A DNA stretch of 47,690 nucleotides, taken from contig JAGPMT010000024.1 in NCBI GenBank assembly GCA_018052735.1, positions 1 to 47,690 on the forward strand, written 5' to 3'. The position numbers and the translations under genes are program-made. Positions 28,909 through 36,791 of this stretch are shown here, piece by piece (position 1 is the first letter of the stretch; each line of letters opens with the position of its first letter). Under the pieces are notes generated by a model that was not told the DNA's origin, did no database searches, and saw nothing but the letters and a program-made list of their open reading frames with translations. This DNA comes from Phycisphaerae bacterium. Lineage in GTDB: Bacteria > Planctomycetota > Phycisphaerae > Sedimentisphaerales > Anaerohalosphaeraceae.

Positions 28909-30174
28909 TCACGGATGTAAACAAAAACTCGGTAATTTCCGCTTTTCCTGAGGCATTCTGATTACCGCACGATCCGCTTCGGAGGAGACCACCGCTCCGT
29001 CTATGGGGGGAACGCGTCTTTCCCAGTCCCCGCCGACGCTGGGATTGTCTGATTCATCTTTGCGAATGTCCCATTCAGCAGTCATCTGGTCTCCCTCGGG
29101 ATCGTTTGCCTGAACTCTGAAAACAACCTCTTGCGAGGGCCTGTAGATATGGTGCATCTCATTCCCTTCGACCCAGATTTTTTTGTCCCCGATACTCGGG
29201 CATTTGTTGGCAGGCCATTTGCCTGTCCACAGGTATGTCATCGTATCCATCATTTCAGTGGGGGTGCCGTCCGGCAGAAACATATTGAACCATGTGTGCG
29301 TTTTTTCCTGCTTATTTCCCCAGAGAAAGACATAAGAGCCCAGACAGTTGGGCTTGTCCTCAATAGCGGCTTTGTATGCCTCGAAATAAAACCGGGCTTT
29401 TTCTGTGCTGGTTTCCTCGATGGGCAGTCCCCAAGCTGTGCGGGGTGCCTCCCACCAGCCGCGCGGCCCGAACTCCGTTATTATATAAGGCTTCTCCCAG
29501 CCCCAGCGGCGGATCTCAGAAGGTATGAAGCTCAATGTCCCATAGCTGTTGATGCCGATGGCGTCTAATGTCGGGCAGAGCTGCTTAATGTCTTCAAGTT
29601 TCTTGCCCGCACCGGCTATAACTGTAATAACGGGATGATGGGGATCAATTGCTTTAATGTTTTTGGCAAGGATTTCGATTTCTTTCCAGACAAGAATGCA
29701 GTCCTCGGGCTGGGCCAGATGCTCGACTTCATTACCGACAGCCCACAGCAGAAGGGCGGGGTGGCTTTTCAGTTCTTCGACTTCTTTGCAGATGCGCTCT
29801 CTTTGTTCTTGAAGCCATTTTTCATTGCGGTAATCGGCGCCATGACGAGGGCTTTGCATTGACAGACCCATGCAGACGGTCAATCCGTACCGGCCGGCAC
29901 TGTCCAGTGCTTGCCGGGAGCTGCTCCATGTCCGTATGGAATTGCCCCCGGCTTCAACCAGCTTTTCCAAATATCTGGCTCCGCCGGCACCTTTGATAAA
30001 ATAGGGCTTCCCGTTCAGCAGCAGTTCAAACCGCTCTCCCCGCCGCTCAATGACAGCCGTCGAATGAGTGTTTTGGATGGATAGCCCGGGTGTCTGTGAA
30101 TTGCCTTCTGCGGCAGACGGTATCAGCATAAGCAAACCGATGAATAAAAAGAATAGAATGTTTGTTGTGTTCAT
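28909..30174 (-). CDS. Secreted GH2-type TIM-barrel hydrolase with a 3' frameshift
   Basis: The start ATG at 30174 (MNTTNILFFLFIGLLMLIPS, signal peptide) fits a promoter at 30208-30236; an upstream ATG at 30201 would make the transcript leaderless. The 421-residue protein has the GH2 TIM-barrel: NGKPYFIKGAGG, WAVGNEVEHL with the acid/base Glu about 149, and IITEFGPRGWW with the nucleophile Glu about 234. The usual GH2 sugar-binding and Ig-like domains are absent. In the last residues the frame reads EKRKLPSFCLHP and stops, but from about 28941 the next frame reads GNYRVFVYIRDASG and continues to a stop at 28860. That segment is the likely true C-terminus, so a single-base shift is present. 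It may be a sequencing error or a real mutation. Confidence 0.85.
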   Translation of the reverse strand: MNTTNILFFLFIGLLMLIPSAAEGNSQTPGLSIQNTHSTAVIERRGERFELLLNGKPYFIKGAGGARYLEKLVEAGGNSIRTWSSSRQALDSAGRYGLTVCMGLSMQSPRHGADYRNEKWLQEQRERICKEVEELKSHPALLLWAVGNEVEHLAQPEDCILVWKEIEILAKNIKAIDPHHPVITVIAGAGKKLEDIKQLCPTLDAIGINSYGTLSFIPSEIRRWGWEKPYIITEFGPRGWWEAPRTAWGLPIEETSTEKARFYFEAYKAAIEDKPNCLGSYVFLWGNKQEKTHTWFNMFLPDGTPTEMMDTMTYLWTGKWPANKCPSIGDKKIWVEGNEMHHIYRPSQEVVFRVQANDPEGDQMTAEWDIRKDESDNPSVGGDWERRVPPIDGAVVSSEADRAVIRMPQEKRKLPSFCLHP

Positions 30175-30207
30175 AAAGATATCCAGAAACCAGTTCCTCA
30201 TTTTTTA

Positions 30208-30236
30208 ATTAGAGTATCTATGCCCTCCTGTGTCAA
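30208..30236 (-). promoter_or_regulatory. Sigma70-type promoter for the GH2-type gene
   Basis: Reading the minus strand, TTGACA (30236-30231) and TCTAAT (30213-30208) are spaced by 17 bp. Transcription would start about 30201, which supports translation from the ATG at 30174 with a 27-base leader. Confidence 0.6.
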
Positions 30237-30422
30237 CACAATTACAATCCAGCAATAATTGGCACAATAAATCCTTAACAATCTCAAAACACCTGAAAAT
30301 GCAGTGTCTTGCAGGATTTTTATGCAATAGTTTTCCGCAGCAATAATTATTCCTAAAAAAATAAACATTCTGCGTTTGGTTATCGGCTGGGTATTTATAA
30401 TCCGACTCTATAAAAAAACTCC

Positions 30423-30436
30423 AGCAACCGTTTGCT
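30423..30436. promoter_or_regulatory. LacI-type operator, site A (GH16/GH2 intergenic)
   Basis: AGCAACCGTTTGCT, a near-palindrome with central CG. It shares the core with the other four sites (40039, 40342, 42860, 42912). It ends 36 bp before the GH16 -35 box, so it lies upstream of RNA polymerase. Confidence 0.7.
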
Positions 30437-30472
30437 AATTTCGGAAAATAAATATAAATAATAGTTTAAGTC

Positions 30473-30501
30473 TTGTTTGACTGGGGTGAATTTGCTATAA
30501 T
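30473..30501 (+). promoter_or_regulatory. Sigma70-type promoter with extended -10 for the GH16 gene
   Basis: TTGTTT (30473-30478) and TATAAT (30496-30501) with a 17-bp spacer; TG precedes the -10, giving an extended -10 element. Transcription near 30508 excludes an upstream ATG at 30509 and favours the start at 30551. Confidence 0.65.
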
Positions 30502-30550
30502 CCTGATAATGGGGCGCCGGCAATGTTCCCTTATTGGAATAAGTATCAAA

Positions 30551-32005
30551 ATGAAGCTTATCATAATAGTCTGTTTATCGGTTTCTGTGTCGGTTTTGGG
30601 ACAGAATCTGCTTATTAATGGAGATTTTGAATCGGGAACTGGCGGATGGACAAAGTGGTGGAACAGCAGCAATGCTGGTTTTCCAGTCAGCGATCCTGTT
30701 GAAGGGGATAACTGCGCCGGAGTCTGGTGGTCGGATGTCGGGATATACCAACGTCTTTCAATCGGCCCCGGTCTTTATACTGTAAGCGGTCAGATGCTCC
30801 ACACATCGGCGGCTCCGCTGGGCAACAATCGCATCGGTATTATTCAGGCCGAAGTGGGCAATGGAACACAGATATGGTGGAAACAGCAGATTGTGATAGA
30901 CCAAACCTCTCCCCGTGACAAATGGATAGACGGCCAGCTGATTGTCGACAACCGAACCGCCGGAGCTTCCTCTCTAAACATCAATCTGTTTATGTATGAC
31001 CGCGACGGTGAACATACCGGCAACGGAATTGTGCGCTATGACAATCTTTCCGTAACGCCTGAGGCTGCGGTCAATGATCCCGACTACAACGATGACAAGG
31101 CAGTGAATCTTCTGGATTTTTCGGAGTTTTCAGGTCAATGGGCGCTGGAATCGCTGAGCTGCAATTTAAGCGGTCCGGCTGTTATCGACATGGATGATTT
31201 GGCGGTATTTGCTGAGGCATGGCTGATGGACACACCGACCTATCCGGGATATGAGCTGGTCTGGTCGGATGAGTTCAGCGGATCATCGCTCAATCTGGCC
31301 GACTGGGAATATATGATTGGGGATGGATGCAGTTACGGAGTATGCGGCTGGGGGAATAACGAGTTGGAGTATTACCGGGCGGAAAATGTCAGTGTTCAGA
31401 ATGGTATGCTGATAATCGAAGCAAGACGGGAAAATTATGGGGGCAAGCAGTTTACATCCGGACGCATTCGAACCGCCAATAAGCGGGATTTTCTGTATGG
31501 GAGAATGGAAGCCCGCATCAAGGTTCCCACCGGCGGGGGAATGTGGCCGGCATTCTGGATGATGCCTACCGACAGTGTTTATGGCGGCTGGGCGGCCAGC
31601 GGTGAAATTGATATAATGGAAACCCGAAACAACACCAATTTTATACAAGGGACAATTTTTTACGGCGGCGGCTGGCCGAACCAGCAAAGTTCAACCGGCA
31701 AATATGAGCCGGCCGGTGTGGATTTTTCGCAGGATTTTCATATTTATACGCTCGAATGGGAACCGGATATAATGCGCTGGTATGTAGACGGCATTCTGTA
31801 TTCGACCAAAACCAGCAGCCAATGGTACAGTGACGGTGCCCCCGGCAACAGCCGGGCGCCGTTTGACCAGCGTTTCCATCTTCTTCTCAATACAGCCGTC
31901 GGCGGCAACTACACCGGCTGCACAAGTGCATCCTGCATTACTGCGGTTTTCCCGCAGCAGATGCTTGTGGACTGGGTACGGGTTTATCAGAAAACTGCAC
32001 CATAG
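30551..32005 (+). CDS. Secreted GH16 beta-glucanase (laminarinase-like) with binding and dockerin-like modules
   Basis: The start at 30551 (MKLIIIVCLSVSVSVLG) gives a signal peptide of about 18 residues. Next, residues 19-175 form the CBM-like module NLLINGDFE...CAGVWW shared with three other proteins here. A dockerin-like pair (DPDYNDDKAVNLLDFSEF and IDMDDLAVFAEAWL) covers about 180-235. The GH16 domain follows: LVWSDEFSGSSLNLADWEY, WGNNELEYY, MWPAFWMMP and the catalytic GEIDIMETR with Glu 352, Asp 354 and Glu 357, then MLVDWVRVY. GH16 enzymes of this type cleave beta-1,3 or beta-1,3-1,4 glucans such as laminarin. Length is about 484 residues. A LacI-type operator and an extended -10 promoter lie upstream. 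It would be exported and may be displayed through its dockerin-like repeats. Confidence 0.93.
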   Translation: MKLIIIVCLSVSVSVLGQNLLINGDFESGTGGWTKWWNSSNAGFPVSDPVEGDNCAGVWWSDVGIYQRLSIGPGLYTVSGQMLHTSAAPLGNNRIGIIQAEVGNGTQIWWKQQIVIDQTSPRDKWIDGQLIVDNRTAGASSLNINLFMYDRDGEHTGNGIVRYDNLSVTPEAAVNDPDYNDDKAVNLLDFSEFSGQWALESLSCNLSGPAVIDMDDLAVFAEAWLMDTPTYPGYELVWSDEFSGSSLNLADWEYMIGDGCSYGVCGWGNNELEYYRAENVSVQNGMLIIEARRENYGGKQFTSGRIRTANKRDFLYGRMEARIKVPTGGGMWPAFWMMPTDSVYGGWAASGEIDIMETRNNTNFIQGTIFYGGGWPNQQSSTGKYEPAGVDFSQDFHIYTLEWEPDIMRWYVDGILYSTKTSSQWYSDGAPGNSRAPFDQRFHLLLNTAVGGNYTGCTSASCITAVFPQQMLVDWVRVYQKTAP

Positions 32006-32036
32006 TGCCGCCGGCAAACATATATCCAAAGAGGCC

Positions 32037-32228
32037 TCAAAACAGCGGATAGATGAACGGTGCAATTGCGGTGCTGCTTAGAAGCAGCAGTAAACCGATT
32101 GCCAGCAGCATGAGGATAATCGGCAAAAGCCACCATTTCTTATTGTGTTTTAGAAATTCCCAGAATTCGCGGAGAAGCGTTGGACGTTTTTCACGGGCCA
32201 TTTGTTCAAAATTGGTTTCGGCTGTCAT
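32037..32228 (-). CDS. DUF5989 family small membrane protein
   Basis: A 63-residue protein with a cytoplasmic basic N-terminus (REFWEFLKHNKKWWLLP) and one transmembrane helix (IILMLLAIGLLLLLSSTA), ending in IAPFIYPLF. This matches the small DUF5989 family that is found beside SxtJ-like and NodU/CmcH-type carbamoyltransferase genes. It is the last gene of the minus-strand operon that starts at 36707, and the gap to the SxtJ-like gene is 9 bp. It probably helps a membrane-bound modification complex, but the molecular function is unknown. Confidence 0.85.
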   Translation of the reverse strand: MTAETNFEQMAREKRPTLLREFWEFLKHNKKWWLLPIILMLLAIGLLLLLSSTAIAPFIYPLF

Positions 32229-32237
32229 GGATTATTC

Positions 32238-32657
32238 CTAAAATTGGCGGAAATAGTCTTTTGCAGTTGGTTTTTTGGGGCGGGGTATCCAATAAGTCTC
32301 TAAACGGGATTCGTCGTATCGGCGCAGCGGGTGATTTCCCAGCAGCCGCCGGCAAAGACCCACTGGGGTAAAAATACAATAAAAAAAGAATGCCAAAATC
32401 ATATGACTCAGCAGCCATCCGATGGGAAATCCCAGCAGAATCATCACTCTGTAAACCGGTTTTGCCCATAAGGGCCGAATCAGTCCCAGACCGCACACAG
32501 CGGCGCCGAGGAAAAATATAAACAGGCATTGAACGCCTGTTGCTCTTGCCGTTTTGAACAAAATCAGGCTGGCGGCCGCTGCCGCTGTCAGGCAGGCAAA
32601 ACCGAACGTCCGAAGCTCTTTATCAGAAGGGTTTAAAGGGGGCTTTATCAAGGTCAT
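32238..32657 (-). CDS. SxtJ-family membrane protein
   Basis: A 139-residue protein with about three hydrophobic segments: LRTFGFACLTAAAAASLIL, VQCLFIFFLGAAVCGLGLI and a longer central stretch (LLGFPIGWLLSHMILAFFFYCIF). A conserved tail (YWIPRPKKPTAKDYFRQF) is present. SxtJ proteins take their name from saxitoxin clusters, where they accompany carbamoyltransferases, but most members are in surface-polysaccharide or unknown loci. Here it is the partner of the carbamoyltransferase (5-bp gap) and DUF5989 gene. It probably scaffolds a membrane complex; no enzymatic motif is visible. Confidence 0.85.
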   Translation of the reverse strand: MTLIKPPLNPSDKELRTFGFACLTAAAAASLILFKTARATGVQCLFIFFLGAAVCGLGLIRPLWAKPVYRVMILLGFPIGWLLSHMILAFFFYCIFTPVGLCRRLLGNHPLRRYDESRLETYWIPRPKKPTAKDYFRQF

Positions 32658-32662
32658 GCTGT

Positions 32663-34507
32663 CTAATCCGGATTAACAAGGACAGGATAGTTGCCGGCTG
32701 CAGACAGGAAAGTCTGGGGCTGTTCTTTTTTGTACAAAATGAAGTTCTCTATGGCAAGCACATCCATATCGGTATGGATAAAGCACTTCAAGGCATCGTC
32801 AGGAGTACAGACAATCGGTTCTCCGCGGACATTAAAACTGGTATTGATAACGGCTGGACATCCTGTTTTCTGGCGGAATTGCTTAAGCAGGCGGTAAAAT
32901 CGGCCATGCCGTTGGGGGTCCACGGTTTGAATGCGGGCGCTGTAATCCACGTGCGTAACAGCCGGCAGCATGCTGCGCTTGACCTTCAGTTTCTCAAGGC
33001 CGCAGCAGCTTTCCTGCTGCGGTGTCAGAGGAATGCGATGCTCAGGCCGAACGGCCGCTGTCAAAAGCATATAGGGGCTCTCCTGACAAAGCTCAAAATA
33101 CTCGGCAGCGTCTTCCTGCAGGATGCTTGGGGCAAAGGGCCGGAAAGACTCCCGAAACTTGACTTTCAGATTCATTCGGGACTGCATCTGTTCATTGCGG
33201 GCATCGCCCAGAATGCTGCGGCTTCCCAGCGCCCGCGGTCCGAACTCCATCCGCCCCTGAAACCAGCCGACCACCTGTCCTGCCTCGATGGCTTCTGCCA
33301 CGCGGGCCAGCAGGTCTTCTTCTTGGTCGAAAAAGCGGTACTTTGCCCCTGCTGCATTCAGGCGGGAACGAACGTACTCGTTTGAGTAAGCCGGTCCCAA
33401 CAGAGAGCCCTCCTGCTGGTCCTGCTGGCCGTCGGCGATCCGCGGATTGTTCAGCAGCTGATAATGAACAAACAGCGCTGCCCCCAATGCCCCGCCTGCA
33501 TCGCCGGCGGCCGGCTGTATCCAGAGATTGTCAAACGGTCCCTCGCGCAGGATGCGTCCGTTGCCGACGCAATTTAGCGCCACACCGCCTGCCATCACCA
33601 GATTTTTCATTCCCGTCTTGCAGCCGGCAAAACGGACAATCCGCAGCATAACTTCCTCTGTTACTTTCTGTATGGAAGCGGCGATATCCATTTCCCGCTG
33701 GGTGAGAGGAGACTCCGGCTTTCGGGCTGGACCGCCGAAGAGTTGGGCAAATTTTTTTCCTATCATATAATTGGTATAGCCGTAGGTAAAAAAATCCATA
33801 TTCAATCGAAATGAGCCGTCTTCCTTCAAGTCCAGAAGGTTATTCAAAATAAGGTCGGCGTAAACAGGGCGTCCGTAGGGAGCCAGCCCCATCAGTTTGT
33901 ATTCCCCGGAGTTGACCTTAAAGCCGCAGAAAAAAGTAAATGCCGAATACAGCAGGCCCAAGGAGTGGGGGAAATGGAGTTCATAGAGCAGATCGATGCG
34001 GCTGTCTTTTCCTATTCCAATGCTGGCGGTTGTCCATTCCCCGACGCCGTCTAATGTGACGACCGCAGCTTCTTGAAAGGGGCTGGGGAAAAATGCGCTG
34101 GCTGCATGTGCTTCATGATGTTCTGTAAAAATAAAAGACTTTTTAAAACCGCCGCCCAAAACCTTGTCCATGTGCCGGGGAATCTGAAGCTTCTGATGCA
34201 GCCATTGGGGAATTGCGGTTAGGAACTGTCCGAAGCCGCGCGGGGCATAGTCCAGCCATGTTTCGAGAAGCCGGTCAAATTTGATCAGCGGTTTTTCATA
34301 GAATACAACATAATCCAGATCTTCCGGCCCGATGTGTGCTTCGCTCAGACAATAGCCAATGGCATTGGTCGGCATGTCGGCGTCATGTTTTTTTCGGCTG
34401 AAGCGTTCTTCTTGAGCTGCTGCCAGAATCCGGCCGTCTTTGAGCAGGGCAGCCGCACTGTCATGATAGAATGCCGAAATTCCCAAAATATAAACCGGTT
34501 TAGTCAT
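32663..34507 (-). CDS. NodU/CmcH/TobZ-type carbamoyltransferase
   Basis: The ATG at 34507 (MTKPVYILGISAFYHDSAAA) overlaps the upstream gene by 8 bp; a longer frame would use codons in that gene. The 614-residue enzyme has the family's two halves. In the N-terminal YrdC-like/ASKHA part it has GISAFYHDSAAALL, AAQEERFSRKKHD and the metal-binding EHHEAHAASAFF; LMGLAPYGRP and LVMAGGVALNCVGNG follow. The C-terminal part has GRMEFGPRALGSRSIL and VINTSFNVRGEPIVCTPDDA. These enzymes transfer a carbamoyl group from carbamoyl phosphate, through carbamoyl-AMP, to a hydroxyl on a sugar, antibiotic or polymer. Its genomic partners SxtJ, DUF5989 and a TPR/SGNH protein suggest modification of a surface glycan or lipid; the acceptor is unknown. 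Confidence 0.93.
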   Translation of the reverse strand: MTKPVYILGISAFYHDSAAALLKDGRILAAAQEERFSRKKHDADMPTNAIGYCLSEAHIGPEDLDYVVFYEKPLIKFDRLLETWLDYAPRGFGQFLTAIPQWLHQKLQIPRHMDKVLGGGFKKSFIFTEHHEAHAASAFFPSPFQEAAVVTLDGVGEWTTASIGIGKDSRIDLLYELHFPHSLGLLYSAFTFFCGFKVNSGEYKLMGLAPYGRPVYADLILNNLLDLKEDGSFRLNMDFFTYGYTNYMIGKKFAQLFGGPARKPESPLTQREMDIAASIQKVTEEVMLRIVRFAGCKTGMKNLVMAGGVALNCVGNGRILREGPFDNLWIQPAAGDAGGALGAALFVHYQLLNNPRIADGQQDQQEGSLLGPAYSNEYVRSRLNAAGAKYRFFDQEEDLLARVAEAIEAGQVVGWFQGRMEFGPRALGSRSILGDARNEQMQSRMNLKVKFRESFRPFAPSILQEDAAEYFELCQESPYMLLTAAVRPEHRIPLTPQQESCCGLEKLKVKRSMLPAVTHVDYSARIQTVDPQRHGRFYRLLKQFRQKTGCPAVINTSFNVRGEPIVCTPDDALKCFIHTDMDVLAIENFILYKKEQPQTFLSAAGNYPVLVNPD

Positions 34508-36707
34508 TTGTTTTCTGCCTGCGGCTGAGGCGTGTTTCAATGTGGCTCAAAAGCGATTTGAATAATTTATCTTCCGCAAACGCCGGATTTATTTCCAAGG
34601 CGATTTTCATTTCTTCAAGGGCCTTTTCATAGTTGCCCTGCGAGTTGAGCATATAACCCAGCGTGGCATGGGCGGCGGCTGTCTGTTGCCGCGGGAAAAT
34701 AGCGACCGCCCTGTAAAGCGTTTGAACAGCTTTGTTGAGTTCTCCGGATTTTTCATACGCCTCGGCCAATGCGCCGTAGGCTTCGATGGAACCGGCTGGA
34801 TCAAACCAGATAGCTTTGGATAAATGCTTGATATAGTTGGAGGTATCGGCAATCTGCCGATAAATCATCGCCAGTTCCAGATGGGCTTTTCCGTCGTAGC
34901 CGGCTTTCAGGTCCAGCAGCCGGCGGAGTATCTCCTGCGCTTCTTTCAATTTGCCCTGCTGATGAAGATTTTTGCCCAAACTGAGGTAGGCCGCATCGTA
35001 TGGGCAGAGCCGAATGACCTTGCGCAGGGCTTCTTCCTGTGCTTTGATGTCGTTGAGACCTGTGCCTGCAAAAACGGCATATTGCCACAATATCTGCCAA
35101 TCGTCCGGCCGCCGCTGCATTGCCTGTGTGTACTGCCGGCGGCAGTCGGATATGCCGGCCTTTTGCAGCATGGTTTCAAGCTGCCGAATTTGCTGCTGGA
35201 CGGTCTGCATGAACTCCGCATGGTAAAGCTGATTGGTAAAAGGCGGCTGGCTGTACATTTTCTGATAGAGACGGTTCAGAAAATCATGCCGCTCAAAAGG
35301 AGTGTAAGCCAGCCGCTCTGCGGCCTGCTGTTCGCTTAGAACAGCTCCGGCCGAAGATGCCGGAAAACCCGACAGGCACTGTTGAACGGCCGGCAGAAGG
35401 GCAGTTGCCAGTACATAATTGCCTGTGAAGTTCAGATGCACATGTTCGTAAAACAACTCGCCCCCCGGCGTTTGCTGCGGGCTGTGTTCTTCGAGGGCGG
35501 CGGCACCGTCAACAAATACAATGCCTGATTGTTTAAATTTTTCAGCGGCCGAGCGGATAATTTGATTAATCCGTGCATCTGCCCGAAACCGCAATGTGTC
35601 ATATTCCACAGCGCTGCGGTAATGGTTTTTGGCGGCTGTGAAATTGCCGGCCAGCCAATAGCAGCGTCCCAGCCGAAACTGCAAATCTGCAAAAGTCGGG
35701 TCAATTTGTTCAGCCGCATGGTATTTTTCAACAGCTGACTGATGCTGGCCGGCTGTTTCATAATCAATGCCTTCTTGGTACAGCGTTTCCCATTCCTGCA
35801 GCTGGGCCTTTGTGAGATCTTCCCGATGCAGCGATGCAAAAGGAGGGCAATCTTTGAGATTGGCCCCCACGGTTGAAATAATGACAGGAATTCGCCGGCG
35901 GCCGGCAATACTGCAGATGTCGGTGAGATTCTGTTCGAAATGACGATAGACATAGTCCATTGCAGGGCTGTCGCAGCGAACCTGTTTGCCCAGAAACATA
36001 CCCAGTCCTCCCCATCGAGACGGGGCCGGATTTCTGAATTTAGCCGAATCGAGAGCCTGCTCTAAAAGCTGGCCTGTCCGTGTCGATTTAACGGCCAGAT
36101 TCGCCCGAATAAGCCCAAGACTGGACAGCAGCGGCGAAAAAACAGTTCCCGGTCCGTACGGGCCCACCACTTCATTGTTGCCCATATACAGGATAAGCAC
36201 ATCCGGATTATAGCGGGTGCATTCCTCAGCAATTTTCAAAACGGCATGCGAGTTGATTGCGACCATTGCGGCTGTATGAACTTCAAACCGCACACCGGGA
36301 TACAATTCCTCCAGCATTACTTGAAGAATTCGCCCAAAATTGTAAGCGGGAGCGGGCATTCCCATGGCGGCCGATTCACCCAAAACAAAAATGCGGCAGG
36401 TTTTGTGCGGTTTTTCGGCCTTAAATACAAATCCGTCAAAATTGCGGGCCATCCGGCGGGGGAAGAACTGCCAGCCGAACTGGTAGTTGTGACAGCAGAA
36501 TTCTTCGCCATTGAGGGTGCATTTGACGATTGCTTTGGTTGAATAACCCCAGCCCAGTAATCGAAGTCCGCATTCCCAGATGCCCGCAAACAGAATAGGG
36601 CCGACAAAAACGCAGATAAGGCGAAACAGCCAGAGACGTACTCTGCTGGAGCTGCCCGTTGATGAAGCAATAGATAAATTCTGTTTTGCCGGCGTCTGTT
36701 TTTTCAT
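34500..36707 (-). CDS. Membrane-anchored SGNH-hydrolase-like protein with TPR repeats
   Basis: A 735-residue protein beginning with a basic tail and one transmembrane helix (LWLFRLICVFVGPILFAGIWECG, about residues 23-45). The SGNH-hydrolase-like domain follows: block I is IFVLGESAAMG (GES in place of GDS), with YMGNNEVVGPYGPG (block III GNNE) and YEHVHLNFTGN (block V, where Glu replaces the usual Asp). TPR repeats fill the region between about 300-360 and again from about 560 to the end, including ALGKNLHQQGKLKEA-type helices and LGYMLNSQGNYEKALEEM. The protein may remove or add acyl groups on a carbohydrate. It opens the operon with the carbamoyltransferase, SxtJ and DUF5989 genes and overlaps the carbamoyltransferase start. 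Confidence 0.85.
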   Translation of the reverse strand: MKKQTPAKQNLSIASSTGSSSRVRLWLFRLICVFVGPILFAGIWECGLRLLGWGYSTKAIVKCTLNGEEFCCHNYQFGWQFFPRRMARNFDGFVFKAEKPHKTCRIFVLGESAAMGMPAPAYNFGRILQVMLEELYPGVRFEVHTAAMVAINSHAVLKIAEECTRYNPDVLILYMGNNEVVGPYGPGTVFSPLLSSLGLIRANLAVKSTRTGQLLEQALDSAKFRNPAPSRWGGLGMFLGKQVRCDSPAMDYVYRHFEQNLTDICSIAGRRRIPVIISTVGANLKDCPPFASLHREDLTKAQLQEWETLYQEGIDYETAGQHQSAVEKYHAAEQIDPTFADLQFRLGRCYWLAGNFTAAKNHYRSAVEYDTLRFRADARINQIIRSAAEKFKQSGIVFVDGAAALEEHSPQQTPGGELFYEHVHLNFTGNYVLATALLPAVQQCLSGFPASSAGAVLSEQQAAERLAYTPFERHDFLNRLYQKMYSQPPFTNQLYHAEFMQTVQQQIRQLETMLQKAGISDCRRQYTQAMQRRPDDWQILWQYAVFAGTGLNDIKAQEEALRKVIRLCPYDAAYLSLGKNLHQQGKLKEAQEILRRLLDLKAGYDGKAHLELAMIYRQIADTSNYIKHLSKAIWFDPAGSIEAYGALAEAYEKSGELNKAVQTLYRAVAIFPRQQTAAAHATLGYMLNSQGNYEKALEEMKIALEINPAFAEDKLFKSLLSHIETRLSRRQKTND

Positions 36708-36791
36708 ATACCTATTGTATCGGATACGACCTGTCAGGAAATTGAATAATTGCTCTCTGCACCGGCAGGGCTGAGGGCGCAGCCCAAAAGT

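Larger units (their letters stand above)
30202..30550. other. Divergent regulatory region between the GH2-type gene and GH16 gene
   Basis: 349 bp, AT-rich, with no coding frame. It holds a minus-strand promoter (30208-30236) for the GH2-type gene, a LacI-type operator (30423-30436), a plus-strand promoter (30473-30501) for the GH16 gene, and a second possible -10 TATAAT at 30396-30401. One operator could therefore act on both genes. Confidence 0.7.

Noticed and set aside
30473-30550. Upstream start for the GH16 protein
   Set aside because: The promoter -35 and -10 boxes occupy this segment and the signal peptide begins at 30551.
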